A model generated the notes under the pieces. It did no database searches and had not been told where the DNA came from. It saw only the letters and a program-made list of their open reading frames with translations. Shown piece after piece: positions 37,631 through 46,764 of a stretch of 64,000 nt of DNA. Position 1 is the stretch's first letter. Each line of letters opens with the position of its first letter. The DNA lies in assembly GCF_900639875.1 (NCBI RefSeq), contig NZ_CAAAIA010000001.1:62001-126000 (forward strand), read 5' to 3'. A program made the position numbers and the translations under genes. The stretch comes from Legionella impletisoli (GTDB lineage Bacteria; Pseudomonadota; Gammaproteobacteria; Legionellales; Legionellaceae).

Positions 37631-38515
37631 ATGTTAGACTCAATGGGGAAAAAGCTTAGGGCATTAGTAAAAGAAGAATCACCTGTACAATTATTAGGTA
37701 CTGTAAATGCTTACGCAGCAATGCTAGCCGAAGTGGCCGGTGGTAAAGCAATTTATTTATCCGGTGCAGGCGTTGCCAACGCATCTTATGGTTTACCAGA
37801 TCTAGGTATAACTGGGCTTTCAGAAGTGTTAGAAGATGTACGTCGTATCACTTCTGCGAGCAAATTACCGCTTTTAGTGGATATCGATACGGGCTGGGGG
37901 CATATATTTAATATCGCAAGAACAATTAAACAAATGGAGCGAGCGGGTGCGGCAGCGGTTCACCTAGAAGATCAAGTGATCGCTAAGCGCTGTGGGCATC
38001 GTCCGAACAAAGAAATTGTCTCTAAGCAGGAAATGGGCGATCGAATTAAAGCCGCTGTAGATGCTCGTATTGATCCTAACTTTATCATCATGGCAAGAAC
38101 GGATGCCTTTGCAAAAGAAGGGTTACAAGGCGCAATTGAACGGGCTGAATATTATATTGAGCTAGGTGCGGATATGATTTTTCCTGAAGCATTGACTACA
38201 CTGGATGAGTATCGAAGTTTTACATCGCACATCAAGGCTCCAATTTTGGCAAATATAACCGAATTTGGAAAAACGCCATTATTTACAAAAGAAGAGTTAA
38301 ACGATGCAGGGGTTCAATTGATCTTATATCCCTTAAGTGCATTTCGAGCGATGTCTAAAGCGGCTTTAAATGTTTATCGTTCTATTATCGAGAAAGGAAC
38401 TCAGAAAGATAAGCTCGAATCAATGCAAACACGCAATGAGTTATACCAGGTTCTTAAATATCAGGATTACGAACGAAAACTTGATCAGTTTATGGGAGAG
38501 AAGGATGGCGAATAA
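37631..38515 (+). CDS. prpB: 2-methylisocitrate lyase
   Basis: 294 residues of the isocitrate-lyase/PEP-mutase family. [18 protein letters not shown] near 38, [11 protein letters not shown] near 82 (metal-binding Asp), [16 protein letters not shown] near 107 (catalytic Cys in KRCGH) and IMARTDAF near 154 are diagnostic. It splits 2-methylisocitrate to pyruvate and succinate, the last step of the methylcitrate cycle. ATG at 37631 was chosen over a GTG six bases earlier because AAGGAG then sits at proper distance. It overlaps prpC by 11 bases. Confidence 0.95.
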   Translation: MLDSMGKKLRALVKEESPVQLLGTVNAYAAMLAEVAGGKAIYLSGAGVANASYGLPDLGITGLSEVLEDVRRITSASKLPLLVDIDTGWGHIFNIARTIKQMERAGAAAVHLEDQVIAKRCGHRPNKEIVSKQEMGDRIKAAVDARIDPNFIIMARTDAFAKEGLQGAIERAEYYIELGADMIFPEALTTLDEYRSFTSHIKAPILANITEFGKTPLFTKEELNDAGVQLILYPLSAFRAMSKAALNVYRSIIEKGTQKDKLESMQTRNELYQVLKYQDYERKLDQFMGEKDGE

Positions 38516-39623
38516 ATCAGGTGGTTTGGCTGATGTAACTGCTGGTCAATCTGCAATTGCGACGGTTGGAAAAGAAGGGGTAGGATTAAATTATCGTGGT
38601 TATTCCATTGAAGATTTATCTGAAAACGCTTCATTTGAAGAAGTTGCCCATTTACTCATTCATGGTGAATTGCCTACTAAAGAGCAATTAAAGGACTATG
38701 TAAATAAACTTATTCGGCTGCGTTATCTTCCTCAGGACTTAAAAACTGTATTAAGGTTAATTCCTAAAAGCACGCACCCAATGGATGTGCTACGAACAGG
38801 TTGCTCTTTTTTAGGAACATTAGAGCCTGAGCTTGATTTTTCAGAACAATACGATGTTGCTGACCGATTGTTAGCAATTTTCCCTGGGATGCTGTGCTAT
38901 TGGTACTTATACCACTTTGAAGGCAAACAAATTACCGGAGAAAGTGATGAACCCACTTTAGGCGGGCATTTTCTAACGTTGTTACACGGATACGCACCTG
39001 AACAAGTTCAGAAAGACATGATGAATGTTTCGCTTATTCTCTATGCCGAGCATGAGTTTAATGCCTCTACCTTTGCAGCAAGAGTCACGGCATCGACTTT
39101 ATCTGACTTTTATTCAGCCATTACTTCAGCAATTGGCACACTACGTGGTCCATTACATGGTGGTGCTAATGAAGCGGCAATGGAGTTGATTGAGCAGTTC
39201 GATGATGCGGAGGAAGCTGAAGAAAAATTATTGGAAATGCTTGATAATAAAGAAAAAATAATGGGGTTTGGGCACAGGGTTTACAAGGATTGCGATCCCC
39301 GTTCTGATATTATCAAACAATGGTCAAAAATATTGTCTAAAGAAAAAAATGACATGACTCTCTATAACATTTCAGAGCGTATTGAAGAGGTTATGCGTCG
39401 CGAAAAAGGGCTGTTCCCTAACTTGGATTTTTATAGCGCGTCTGCTTATCATTATTGCGATATACCAACATCACTCTTTACCCCGATTTTTGTCATGTCC
39501 AGGATTACTGGTTGGTCGGCACATGTCTTTGAACAACGAAAAGATAATAAACTTATCAGACCCACTGCTGAATACGTTGGTCCAGAAGAACGGTCTTACG
39601 TATCGATTGAAAAGAGGGATTAA
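38505..39623 (+). CDS. prpC: 2-methylcitrate synthase
   Basis: 372 residues of the citrate-synthase family. [20 protein letters not shown] near 23, [15 protein letters not shown] near 222 (catalytic His) and [19 protein letters not shown] near 257 are conserved; the short length and N-terminus fit PrpC rather than GltA. It condenses propionyl-CoA with oxaloacetate. The frame stays open 45 codons further up inside prpB, but the ATG at 38505 preceded by GAGAAGG is the family start. Two bases separate it from prpD. Confidence 0.94.
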   Translation: MANKSGGLADVTAGQSAIATVGKEGVGLNYRGYSIEDLSENASFEEVAHLLIHGELPTKEQLKDYVNKLIRLRYLPQDLKTVLRLIPKSTHPMDVLRTGCSFLGTLEPELDFSEQYDVADRLLAIFPGMLCYWYLYHFEGKQITGESDEPTLGGHFLTLLHGYAPEQVQKDMMNVSLILYAEHEFNASTFAARVTASTLSDFYSAITSAIGTLRGPLHGGANEAAMELIEQFDDAEEAEEKLLEMLDNKEKIMGFGHRVYKDCDPRSDIIKQWSKILSKEKNDMTLYNISERIEEVMRREKGLFPNLDFYSASAYHYCDIPTSLFTPIFVMSRITGWSAHVFEQRKDNKLIRPTAEYVGPEERSYVSIEKRD

Positions 39624-39625
39624 TC

Positions 39626-41077
39626 ATGAGTTCACAGGCTGAAGAAAACATCAAACCAGATTATGATCAGGTGATTAAAGACATCGCTGATTATGTTGAT
39701 GAAAAAAATATTTCAAGTGAGGAAGCTTACGATACAGCCCGCTATTGCTTAATGGATACGTTAGGGTGTGGAATTTTAGCACTAAATTTTCCTGCTTGCA
39801 CCAAACTTCTTGGACCCGTTGTGCCAGGCGCGCTATTACCCCGGGGGGTTAGAGTCCCAGGAACCAATTATGAGTTAGATCCCGTGCAAGGAGCATTTAA
39901 TATTGGCACAATGGTTCGATGGCTAGATTATAACGATACCTGGCTTGCAGCCGAGTGGGGGCATCCTTCAGATAACCTCGGAGGGATCTTATCTGTTGCA
40001 GATTATGTAAGCCGAAATAAGGAAAAATCCTTATCGATAAATGATGTTCTGACGGCCATGATCAAAGCACATGAGATTCAGGGCTGTATGGCTTTGGAAA
40101 ACAGCTTTAATAAAGAAGGCTTAGATCATGTGGTGTTAGTAAAACTAGCGACAGCGGCTGTAGTATCAAAAATGCTTGGGGGCGACAAAGACATGATTAG
40201 ACGAACCGTCTCGCAAGTATTTGTTGATGGACAAAGCTTAAGAACCTATCGTCATGCTCCGAATGCCGGTTCCAGAAAATCTTGGGCTGCAGGTGACGCG
40301 ACCGCTAGGGCAGTACGTTTAGCTTTAATTTCCCAAGCTGGAGAGATGGGCTATCCCAGTGCATTGACTGCACCAACCTGGGGCTTTTATGATGCTTTGT
40401 TTTCAGGAAAGGAGTTTGAATTTCAAAGACCTTATGGCAGTTATGTTATGGAAAATATTTTATTCAAACTTTCGTATCCCGCTGAGTTTCATGCTCAAAC
40501 CGCGGTAGAATGTGCTGTAGAACTGCATCCTTTGGTAAATGATCGGTTAGATGAAATTCAGCGTATTGAACTTATCACGCACGAATCTGCCATTCGAATC
40601 ATCAGTAAAAAAGGGAAACTTTATAACCCAGCTGACCGAGATCATTGTTTACAATATATGGTTGCTGTTGCCTTGCTAAAAGGTGATTTAAAAGCTCAAG
40701 ATTATGAAGATGAAGTTGCCTCGGATCCGCGTATTGATGAGCTTCGCGAGAAAATGGTAGTCGAAGAGAATGAACAGTTTTCGAAGGATTATCACAATCC
40801 TGAAAAACGCTCCATAGCCAATAGCATTAAAATTATCTTTAAAGACGGCACTGAAAGCGATTTAGTCACCGTGGAATACCCTATTGGACATCGTCGTAGA
40901 CGGGAAGAAGGAATACCCGTTCTTAAAGATAAATTTAAGCAAAACTTAAATAGCTACTTTAATGAAGAAAAAACAGAGCAAATTTTTGAGCTTATGACAG
41001 ATTATAACAAACTAGCGAACACCACGGTTGATGACTTTATGTCTCTTTGGACAGAAAAAGAAAATAAATTTTCTTAA
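39626..41077 (+). CDS. prpD: 2-methylcitrate dehydratase
   Basis: 483 residues, the same length as E. coli PrpD. The MmgE/PrpD fold is recognisable from [38 protein letters not shown] near 93 and [20 protein letters not shown] near 197. It dehydrates 2-methylcitrate to 2-methyl-cis-aconitate. It is the last gene of phzF-prpB-prpC-prpD. acnD and prpF are not next to it, so an ordinary aconitase such as the one at 24370 probably completes the cycle. Confidence 0.95.
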   Translation: MSSQAEENIKPDYDQVIKDIADYVDEKNISSEEAYDTARYCLMDTLGCGILALNFPACTKLLGPVVPGALLPRGVRVPGTNYELDPVQGAFNIGTMVRWLDYNDTWLAAEWGHPSDNLGGILSVADYVSRNKEKSLSINDVLTAMIKAHEIQGCMALENSFNKEGLDHVVLVKLATAAVVSKMLGGDKDMIRRTVSQVFVDGQSLRTYRHAPNAGSRKSWAAGDATARAVRLALISQAGEMGYPSALTAPTWGFYDALFSGKEFEFQRPYGSYVMENILFKLSYPAEFHAQTAVECAVELHPLVNDRLDEIQRIELITHESAIRIISKKGKLYNPADRDHCLQYMVAVALLKGDLKAQDYEDEVASDPRIDELREKMVVEENEQFSKDYHNPEKRSIANSIKIIFKDGTESDLVTVEYPIGHRRRREEGIPVLKDKFKQNLNSYFNEEKTEQIFELMTDYNKLANTTVDDFMSLWTEKENKFS

Positions 41078-41506
41078 TTTTTGTCCTTAATATACCCCCG
41101 GTCGTTCTGATTTTGCGATGGTTCTCGTGCGACTCTCAGGGCAAATGCATCTAATTTTTTATCATTTTTTTTGCCTACTTGCCCTGCTTTATGCAGGGCA
41201 TCCAGTCGATCTTGAATGAAGTTCGGAGCAGGATTCCGCCCATAAAGCGCGGAACGGAGACATTTTTATTTTATTTAATGTTATTAGATGCGTTTACCCT
41301 GGTACAACCCCTCCTTGATAGCAACTAATGTAGAAGGCTGGGCTGAAAAAGCCCAGCACGTTACTCACCAAATTTCAAAAGTTATAATTATCATTAGAAG
41401 CCTAACATAAGATGCCTTTATTGATCATCGGCGAATACTTAAATAGCTCAAGTAAAAAGCGGTCAAAGCCAGGCGCGTGGATGAATCAAGAGATTGCTCG
41501 ATTTGC
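41078..41506. other. 429-base convergent intergenic region with two strong hairpins
   Basis: Contains GCCCTGC-TTTAT-GCAGGGC (41181-41199) and GCTGGGCT-GAAAA-AGCCCAGC (41337-41357). Neither has a proper T run directly after it, though both sit where terminators of prpD and the opposing kinase-like gene are expected. A TTCCGC/GCGGAA pair lies around 41235-41253. No credible ORF was found. Confidence 0.45.
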
Positions 41507-42448
41507 TTAAGGTTTTGTAACCGCTCCAAAGTAATCATGTCTAGGTTTTCTTTCAGTATCGGGCGAAGGATCATTTTTTCCTGATGACCAGAATAACCTG
41601 CTTATTATTTTAGATAAAATTCCGTCGTTTTCCGCTTCTTTTTGTTTTTCCTTCTTAATGGTTTCCAAGGTAGTAATCATCTCTTCAAGTGAAGGTCTTG
41701 TAACAGCAGGACCGCGGCATTGGGAGAGCATATGTGACAATTGGTCGTTTTCAACATGAACAAAAATTTTTCTTAAAATCCTTTCTACCGAAAAAATATC
41801 CATTGAAGGAGCAGCGCATACAGCACGGGTTGACCAACATTCAGGCGCAATATGATAAAACCTTTTTCTAGAGTTTAGGATATCGCTTTCAGATTCCAAG
41901 ATAAATACATTCGGGTTAAGAGGTCGATTAATATTGGCTGATAGGCCACCATCAATCGGATAAAATACTCCGCTATGGTAAAGAATATTTTTTTCCGATA
42001 AATCAACAATAACAAGTCCTTTACGATGAACCTCTTGAATGGCTCTAAGTAAAGAAATCGCTATATCAAATCTTGTATTCAATGAATTTTTGATTATGTT
42101 TGGAGTTAAGACGTTTGTTAACTCAACTCCAGGAAGTTTGGGTAAAACTAAACGGTAATCAAGGGGGTTATTGCTGTTAGTGAATAATTCTACTCTCTTA
42201 TCAGGATAGAGTGCTTGAAAAAATGCATGCTTTCTTCTTGCTTGCCGCACGCTTAACGAATCATCGGTCTCTTTAGGTTGTAAAGAAACTACCCTGTTTC
42301 CTTGTTCGCTAGTAAACACTCTTGCATTATCATAAGTTCCTTCGCCTAAGTAAGTAATTTTTCCATTATTGCGTTGAGGTCTAAACTGTTCCCCATCATC
42401 TTCGAATTCAGAGTCGTATTCTTCATTATGGAATCGATAATTTTTCAT
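41507..42448 (-). CDS. Divergent eukaryotic-like protein kinase, Dot/Icm effector candidate
   Basis: 313 residues with most kinase landmarks in order: glycine loop LGEGTYDNA (34-42), a possible VAxK-like Lys59, catalytic loop VIVDLSEKNIL (146-156; Asp149 and Asn154 present but the HRD His/Arg are not), DGG in place of DFG (166-168), an APE motif HIAPECW (199-205) and Asp217 of the F-helix. The C-terminal ~60 residues are charged with a Lys/Glu-rich stretch, as in many translocated effectors. It is 22 bases downstream of ppsR, so probably co-transcribed. Kinase fold is likely; activity and secretion are inferred. Confidence 0.7.
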   Translation of the reverse strand: MKNYRFHNEEYDSEFEDDGEQFRPQRNNGKITYLGEGTYDNARVFTSEQGNRVVSLQPKETDDSLSVRQARRKHAFFQALYPDKRVELFTNSNNPLDYRLVLPKLPGVELTNVLTPNIIKNSLNTRFDIAISLLRAIQEVHRKGLVIVDLSEKNILYHSGVFYPIDGGLSANINRPLNPNVFILESESDILNSRKRFYHIAPECWSTRAVCAAPSMDIFSVERILRKIFVHVENDQLSHMLSQCRGPAVTRPSLEEMITTLETIKKEKQKEAENDGILSKIISRLFWSSGKNDPSPDTERKPRHDYFGAVTKP

Positions 42449-42470
42449 AAAAAAACCTGTTGATTGATCG

Positions 42471-43286
42471 TTATAACTTTCGTTTGATACCTGCTGAAGC
42501 CATAATTTTAGTCGAAATCTCTTCGATTGAATAACGGGTTGAATTTAAGAAAGGAATTTTTTCTTGCTTATACATTTCTTCCACTTCAGCAATTTCCACC
42601 CGACATTGTTCCATTGATGCATATTGGCTATCAGGACGACGTTCAGAACGAATTTGATGAAGGCGAACTGGATCAATAGATAACCCAAACAATTTTGATT
42701 TAAAGGGTTTTAGCGTGCTGGGGAGTTTAAGCTCTTGTAATTCTTCATCGGTTAAAGGGTAATTTGCTGCAAGAATGCCAAACTGCAATGCCATATATAA
42801 ACAGCTTGGCGTTTTCCCGCATCGTGATACACCAATTAAAATAATATCTGCTTTATCGTATTCTTTTACTTTAACTCCATCGTCATGGGCTAATGCATAA
42901 TTAACCGCTTCAATTCGTTGATAGTAGGATTGTGGATTCGAAACGCCGTGGGTTCGACCGACCGTGTATGAAGACTTGATATTCAATTCGAGCTCTAAGG
43001 GCGACAAAAAGGTATTGAATAAATCTAAAATACAGGCATTGGCTTTATTTAAGATTTGGCTCACTTCTGGATTTACAGACGTTAAAAAGACGATTGACTT
43101 TACACCCGTTTCTTCGAAATCCTGATCCAACTTTTTTCGCACTTGTTCTGCTTTATCCACACAATCAATATAGGGAATGGTTTGCTTTTCAAAGGTGACC
43201 GTTTCAAATTGGGTTAGCAAACTATTGCCTAAGGATTCTGCAGTAATGCCTGTTCCATCTGAAACCATATAAACTTGGCGTTTCAT
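42471..43286 (-). CDS. ppsR: Posphoenolpyruvate synthetase regulatory kinase/pyrophosphorylase (DUF299)
   Basis: 271 residues. VYMVSDGTGITAESLGNSLL at the start, the P-loop-like GVSRCGKTPSCLYMALQFG near 152, and LFGLSIDPVRLHQIRSERR near 199 are the hallmarks of the PpsR/DUF299 family, which switches PEP synthase (or PPDK) by ADP-dependent phosphorylation and Pi-dependent dephosphorylation. Its usual partner ppsA is not in this window. The downstream gene is a kinase-like protein of unrelated type. Confidence 0.93.
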   Translation of the reverse strand: MKRQVYMVSDGTGITAESLGNSLLTQFETVTFEKQTIPYIDCVDKAEQVRKKLDQDFEETGVKSIVFLTSVNPEVSQILNKANACILDLFNTFLSPLELELNIKSSYTVGRTHGVSNPQSYYQRIEAVNYALAHDDGVKVKEYDKADIILIGVSRCGKTPSCLYMALQFGILAANYPLTDEELQELKLPSTLKPFKSKLFGLSIDPVRLHQIRSERRPDSQYASMEQCRVEIAEVEEMYKQEKIPFLNSTRYSIEEISTKIMASAGIKRKL

Positions 43287-43471
43287 CGTGTGTAGAAGAC
43301 CTTAATTCGAGGGAGTAAAAAAGTTAATCTTTAGATGATATAAGAGTCTTTAATTTTTAAGACGCGTAAACAAACTCATTATATTCCTATCATGAAATAT
43401 TGGCAATTCTTGTACGATCTGCTATGTTCAATCTAAGTATCTAAGTTTTTGAAAATTGTTGATTATTTCTT

Positions 43472-43933
43472 ATGGATAGAGAACGTTACAAGGAAAATAA
43501 AGCTTTATTTGTCGTTGGAATAATATTATTGCTCCTGGCGATGGTTCTCATCGGGTTTAGCATTTATGTTTTGCCGCATCTGATATTTGGCTGGGTTTAT
43601 GATGTTCCTGGTTCGTTATTTATTTGGCGAGAAGATTTAGAACGCTCCTTTGATATAGGTGCTTATTTAGCTTCTGTCATTGTTTTTTTGGCTTTTTTTA
43701 TCCCAGGGATATTGGCTGCGTTTTTCGTCTACTTGATTTCAAATCGGATTGATAAACAATATTATAGCGAAGCAAGAGATCAAAGCGAGCTTGATAAAAG
43801 AATGGTTTTACGAAGAGATTTACTCCGAACAAGAAACATTTTAATTAAAATTGTTATTATTCTTATTCTAGTCATTATTGCTGTAGAGGTAATTGAATGG
43901 CTGCTGTATATTCCTCCTATTCCTCCACGCTAA
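43472..43933 (+). CDS. Hypothetical membrane protein, three predicted transmembrane helices
   Basis: 153 residues. Hydrophobic helices lie near 12-34, 62-88 and 122-147, with a charged cytoplasmic segment (DKQYYSEARDQSELDKRMVL) between the second and third and a Pro-rich C-terminal end (YIPPIPPR). I recognise no family. The ATG at 43472 is the first in the frame. It precedes the Sel1-repeat gene by 14 bases, so the two are likely one unit. Confidence 0.65.
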   Translation: MDRERYKENKALFVVGIILLLLAMVLIGFSIYVLPHLIFGWVYDVPGSLFIWREDLERSFDIGAYLASVIVFLAFFIPGILAAFFVYLISNRIDKQYYSEARDQSELDKRMVLRRDLLRTRNILIKIVIILILVIIAVEVIEWLLYIPPIPPR

Positions 43934-43947
43934 CAACAGGAGCAACG

Positions 43948-44538
43948 ATGTCGTTTTTTAAACGCTTTAAAGTAAAACGATTGATAAAAAAGGCTAAATC
44001 GATGCAACAAAGTAGGGTTCATAATCAACCGAGTGATGAAGCCTTAAAAAAGGAAATCGGTATATATTATACCTTGGCGGCTATCTTTATGCGCAAGCAA
44101 GGGCGAAAAAAATGGCCTTTTGCTCGTGAAATGGCTTTAGAATGCTATCGTGCCGCTGCTTCTATAGAGGATGCAGAAGCGCAATATATTTTAGGTAAAG
44201 AATTGCTTGAGGAAGGTAAATTTCGTGAAAGCCTTCAAAAAGGTGAGGTTTTTACAAGTCCTAGTAATGAACGCCGTATGAAGACTTTATATGAAGAAGC
44301 CTTAGCCTACATCAAAGCTTCCGAGAATTTAGGCCATATTCGAGCAAAGCGGATGCATGGTTTATGCTACATTAATGGTTGGGGTGTAGAGCAGGATAAA
44401 AAACATGGCTTTGAGCTGGTCGTCGACAGCATCGACCAAGAAAAAAGTTGGGATCGAGTGCCGCAAATATTTGCAGCGATGGGATTGAATAAGCCGGAGT
44501 TTTTTTCACAGCTGACGCAAATGCGGAATAAGCAATAA
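43948..44538 (+). CDS. Sel1-like repeat protein
   Basis: 196 residues from the ATG at 43948, which has AGGAGC upstream; the frame also runs 17 codons further up, overlapping the previous gene. A basic start (FKRFKVKRLIKKAKS) has no signal peptide. Two Sel1-like repeats are visible: CYRAAASIEDAEAQYILGKE near 72 and IKASENLGHIRAKRMHGLCY near 130, followed by NGWGVEQDKKHGFELV. Such helical solenoids mediate protein contacts. In Legionella Sel1 proteins include envelope and trafficking factors; this one has no predicted export. Confidence 0.7.
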   Translation: MSFFKRFKVKRLIKKAKSMQQSRVHNQPSDEALKKEIGIYYTLAAIFMRKQGRKKWPFAREMALECYRAAASIEDAEAQYILGKELLEEGKFRESLQKGEVFTSPSNERRMKTLYEEALAYIKASENLGHIRAKRMHGLCYINGWGVEQDKKHGFELVVDSIDQEKSWDRVPQIFAAMGLNKPEFFSQLTQMRNKQ

Positions 44539-44624
44539 TTTTTCCATAGAAACAATCCTGGTCCATAAAATATTAAACGGGATACATTTCATGCTGAGCA
44601 GGAATTGCTGCTCGGTTTGGAATG

Positions 44625-44681
44625 ATCCTAAATTCAGCACATTAGCTGCTCTCGCAACGAGTCAACTGCCGAATTTAGGAT
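44625..44681. repeat. Palindromic repeat family 1, copy C
   Basis: ATCCTAAATTC (44625-44635) and GAATTTAGGAT (44671-44681) are perfect 11-bp terminal inverted repeats enclosing AGCACATTAGCTGCTCTCGC and AACGAGTCAACTGCC. The interior matches copies A (14063-14155) and B (14211-14261). Its right end reaches the first base of the pilD stop codon. Confidence 0.8.
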
Positions 44682-45538
44682 TATTGGTAAAATCTGATAT
44701 ACCACTGAATAATGTTTGAACCATAAAACAATGCAATAAACCCTGCTAAACAAAGATGAGGCCCAAATGGGAGGGGGGTATCATGCGACTTGCCGATAAA
44801 TCTGAGATAAATTAGGCCAATTATAGAACCTATCAAGGAAGAAAAGAGAACAATAAAAGGCAGAATGGTCCATCCAAACCAAGCCCCAAAAGCAGCTAAT
44901 AATTTAAAATCACCATGCCCCATGCCAACTTTCCCAGTTAGTAAATAATAGATCTGGATTAATGACCATAAGCTAACATAGCCTATGACGGCACCAAACA
45001 CTGCACTTGGAAGAGCGGTAAATAAGGATTGTGTATTCGCAATAAGTCCCAGCCACAATAGACTTAAACTTAATGAGTCAGGGATAAGTTGGTGTTGTAA
45101 GTCTATAAAGGCAATAACAATGAGGATCCAAATAAATAATAAAGCAAATACTAAAGGTAGAGTGTAACCAAAATGCCAGGCGGCGAATAAAGAGAGAACT
45201 AAGCAAAGCCCCTCCACAAAAGGATATCGGAGTGAAATCCTTTTTTTGCAACAATGACTCCGACCTTTTAAAACACAATAGCTTAAGATAGGGATGTTAT
45301 GCCAAGCGGGTATAGGGGTTTTACATTCAGGACAGTGAGAGCGGGGAGTAAAAAGATTAATTTTTTCAGTGGGTTGTTCAGGTAATTCTAAAAAACTTCG
45401 ACACTCTTCAGTCCAGCTGGCTATCATCATGCGAGGGAGGCGATGAATAAATACATTCAGCAGACTGCCTACACATAAACAAAAAATTCCAAACAAAACC
45501 GTAAACGTAATAGGGTAAAGTAAAATGAATTCATTCAT
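44681..45538 (-). CDS. pilD: Type IV prepilin peptidase/N-methyltransferase PilD
   Basis: 285 residues. The four-Cys zinc motif is CPECK near residue 74 and CVLKGRSHCC near 99; the catalytic aspartates of this GxGD-type membrane protease are in IAFIDLQHQLIPDSLSL and GKVGMGHGDFKLLAAFG. It cleaves and methylates type IV pilins and type II secretion pseudopilins. The frame opens 16 codons further upstream inside pilC; ATG at 45538 gives the standard N-terminus (MNEFILLYP). Last gene of pilB-pilC-pilD. Confidence 0.96.
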   Translation of the reverse strand: MNEFILLYPITFTVLFGIFCLCVGSLLNVFIHRLPRMMIASWTEECRSFLELPEQPTEKINLFTPRSHCPECKTPIPAWHNIPILSYCVLKGRSHCCKKRISLRYPFVEGLCLVLSLFAAWHFGYTLPLVFALLFIWILIVIAFIDLQHQLIPDSLSLSLLWLGLIANTQSLFTALPSAVFGAVIGYVSLWSLIQIYYLLTGKVGMGHGDFKLLAAFGAWFGWTILPFIVLFSSLIGSIIGLIYLRFIGKSHDTPLPFGPHLCLAGFIALFYGSNIIQWYIRFYQ

Positions 45539-45542
45539 TAGG

Positions 45543-46763
45543 TTATACCACCGTTCCAAGTTTAAAGATGGGTAAATACATCGCAACGACTAAGCCACCG
45601 ACTAAGACTCCCAATATTGCCATGATTAAGGGCTCTAATAAACTACTTAGTGAGTCAACCGCGTTATCTACTTCTTCCTCATAAAAGTCAGCGACTTTTT
45701 TGAGCATCTGTTCTAACGCTCCTGACTCTTCCCCAATCGCAACCATTTGTACAACCATATTCGGAAACATGGTTGTATTTTCCATTGCTACTTGTAGTTG
45801 CTGACCATTTGAAACCTCTTCTCGGATATCTTCGGTGGCCTTCGCGAACAGGTAATTTCCCGTTGCACCAGAAACAGATTTTAATGCATCAACTAAAGGA
45901 AGTCCTGCAGCAAATGTAATTGAAAGTGTTCGGGCAAATCGTGCTATAGAGGCTTTTTCTATGATGGTACCGATAATTGGAAACTTCAATAATAAGCGAT
46001 CGACATTATGCGCAAATGTTTCTGAGTGCTTCATTGAGTAAGTGAATCCATATACTCCTAGCCCAACGGCACCAAAAATGATATACCAATAGGCTTGAAA
46101 AAACTCTGAAAGCGTAATGACCCCACGTGTCACAGCAGGTAAATCAGCACCAAACCCCTCAAATAAAGACTCAAACTGTGGAACGACAAAGATAAGTAAT
46201 CCTGCTGTAACCACAAAAGCAACTACCATAATAGCCATGGGGTAGGTGAGCGCTTTTTTGATTTTCTTTTTAATCGTTTCTATCTTTTCTTTATAGGTCG
46301 CCACCTTATCCAACATGGTATCCAATGAGCCAGATTGTTCGCCTGCGTCAACCAAATTACAAAAGAGTTCATTAAAGTGTTCAGGATATTTTTTAAAGGC
46401 CTCGGCGAGTGTTGTACCAGATTCTACGTCCGCTTTAATATCCTCAATGAGTTTTTTCATACGAGGGTTTGCCTGACCGCGTGCAACAATTTCAAAGGCT
46501 TGCACTAGAGGGATCCCTGCTTCAATCATGGTGGCCATTTGTCGGCTAAATACCGTGATATCTGCTGCTTTTATCTTTTTGCTTCGTTTTCCGAATAATG
46601 GTGCACGTTTTTTTACGATTTTTCGTGTAATCACCCCTTGCTTACGGAGTTCAACTTTAGCGATAGCTATACTTTGAGCCTCAATCGTTCCGTTGATTTT
46701 TTCTCCGGACTGATTTACTCCTTCCCAAGTAAAACTGACAGTTGCGTTGGTTGTTTTTGCCAT
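45543..46763 (-). CDS. pilC: Type IV pilus inner-membrane platform protein PilC
   Basis: 406 residues with two repeated T2SSF domains (ADITVFSRQMATMIEAGIPL near 76 and ARFARTLSITFAAGLPLVDA near 275) and three hydrophobic helices near 175-200, 220-240 and 380-400. It anchors the assembly ATPase under the pilus. It is 1 base downstream of pilB and 4 bases from pilD. Confidence 0.96.
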   Translation of the reverse strand: MAKTTNATVSFTWEGVNQSGEKINGTIEAQSIAIAKVELRKQGVITRKIVKKRAPLFGKRSKKIKAADITVFSRQMATMIEAGIPLVQAFEIVARGQANPRMKKLIEDIKADVESGTTLAEAFKKYPEHFNELFCNLVDAGEQSGSLDTMLDKVATYKEKIETIKKKIKKALTYPMAIMVVAFVVTAGLLIFVVPQFESLFEGFGADLPAVTRGVITLSEFFQAYWYIIFGAVGLGVYGFTYSMKHSETFAHNVDRLLLKFPIIGTIIEKASIARFARTLSITFAAGLPLVDALKSVSGATGNYLFAKATEDIREEVSNGQQLQVAMENTTMFPNMVVQMVAIGEESGALEQMLKKVADFYEEEVDNAVDSLSSLLEPLIMAILGVLVGGLVVAMYLPIFKLGTVV

Positions 46764-46764
46764 A

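Noticed and set aside
38370-38504. 45-codon upstream extension of prpC
   Set aside because: It is read out of frame through prpB and gives no family sequence.
41181-41357. Two GC-rich hairpins after prpD as CRISPR-like or tRNA elements
   Set aside because: Single unrelated hairpins, no repeat-spacer periodicity and no cloverleaf; best seen as terminator-like structures.
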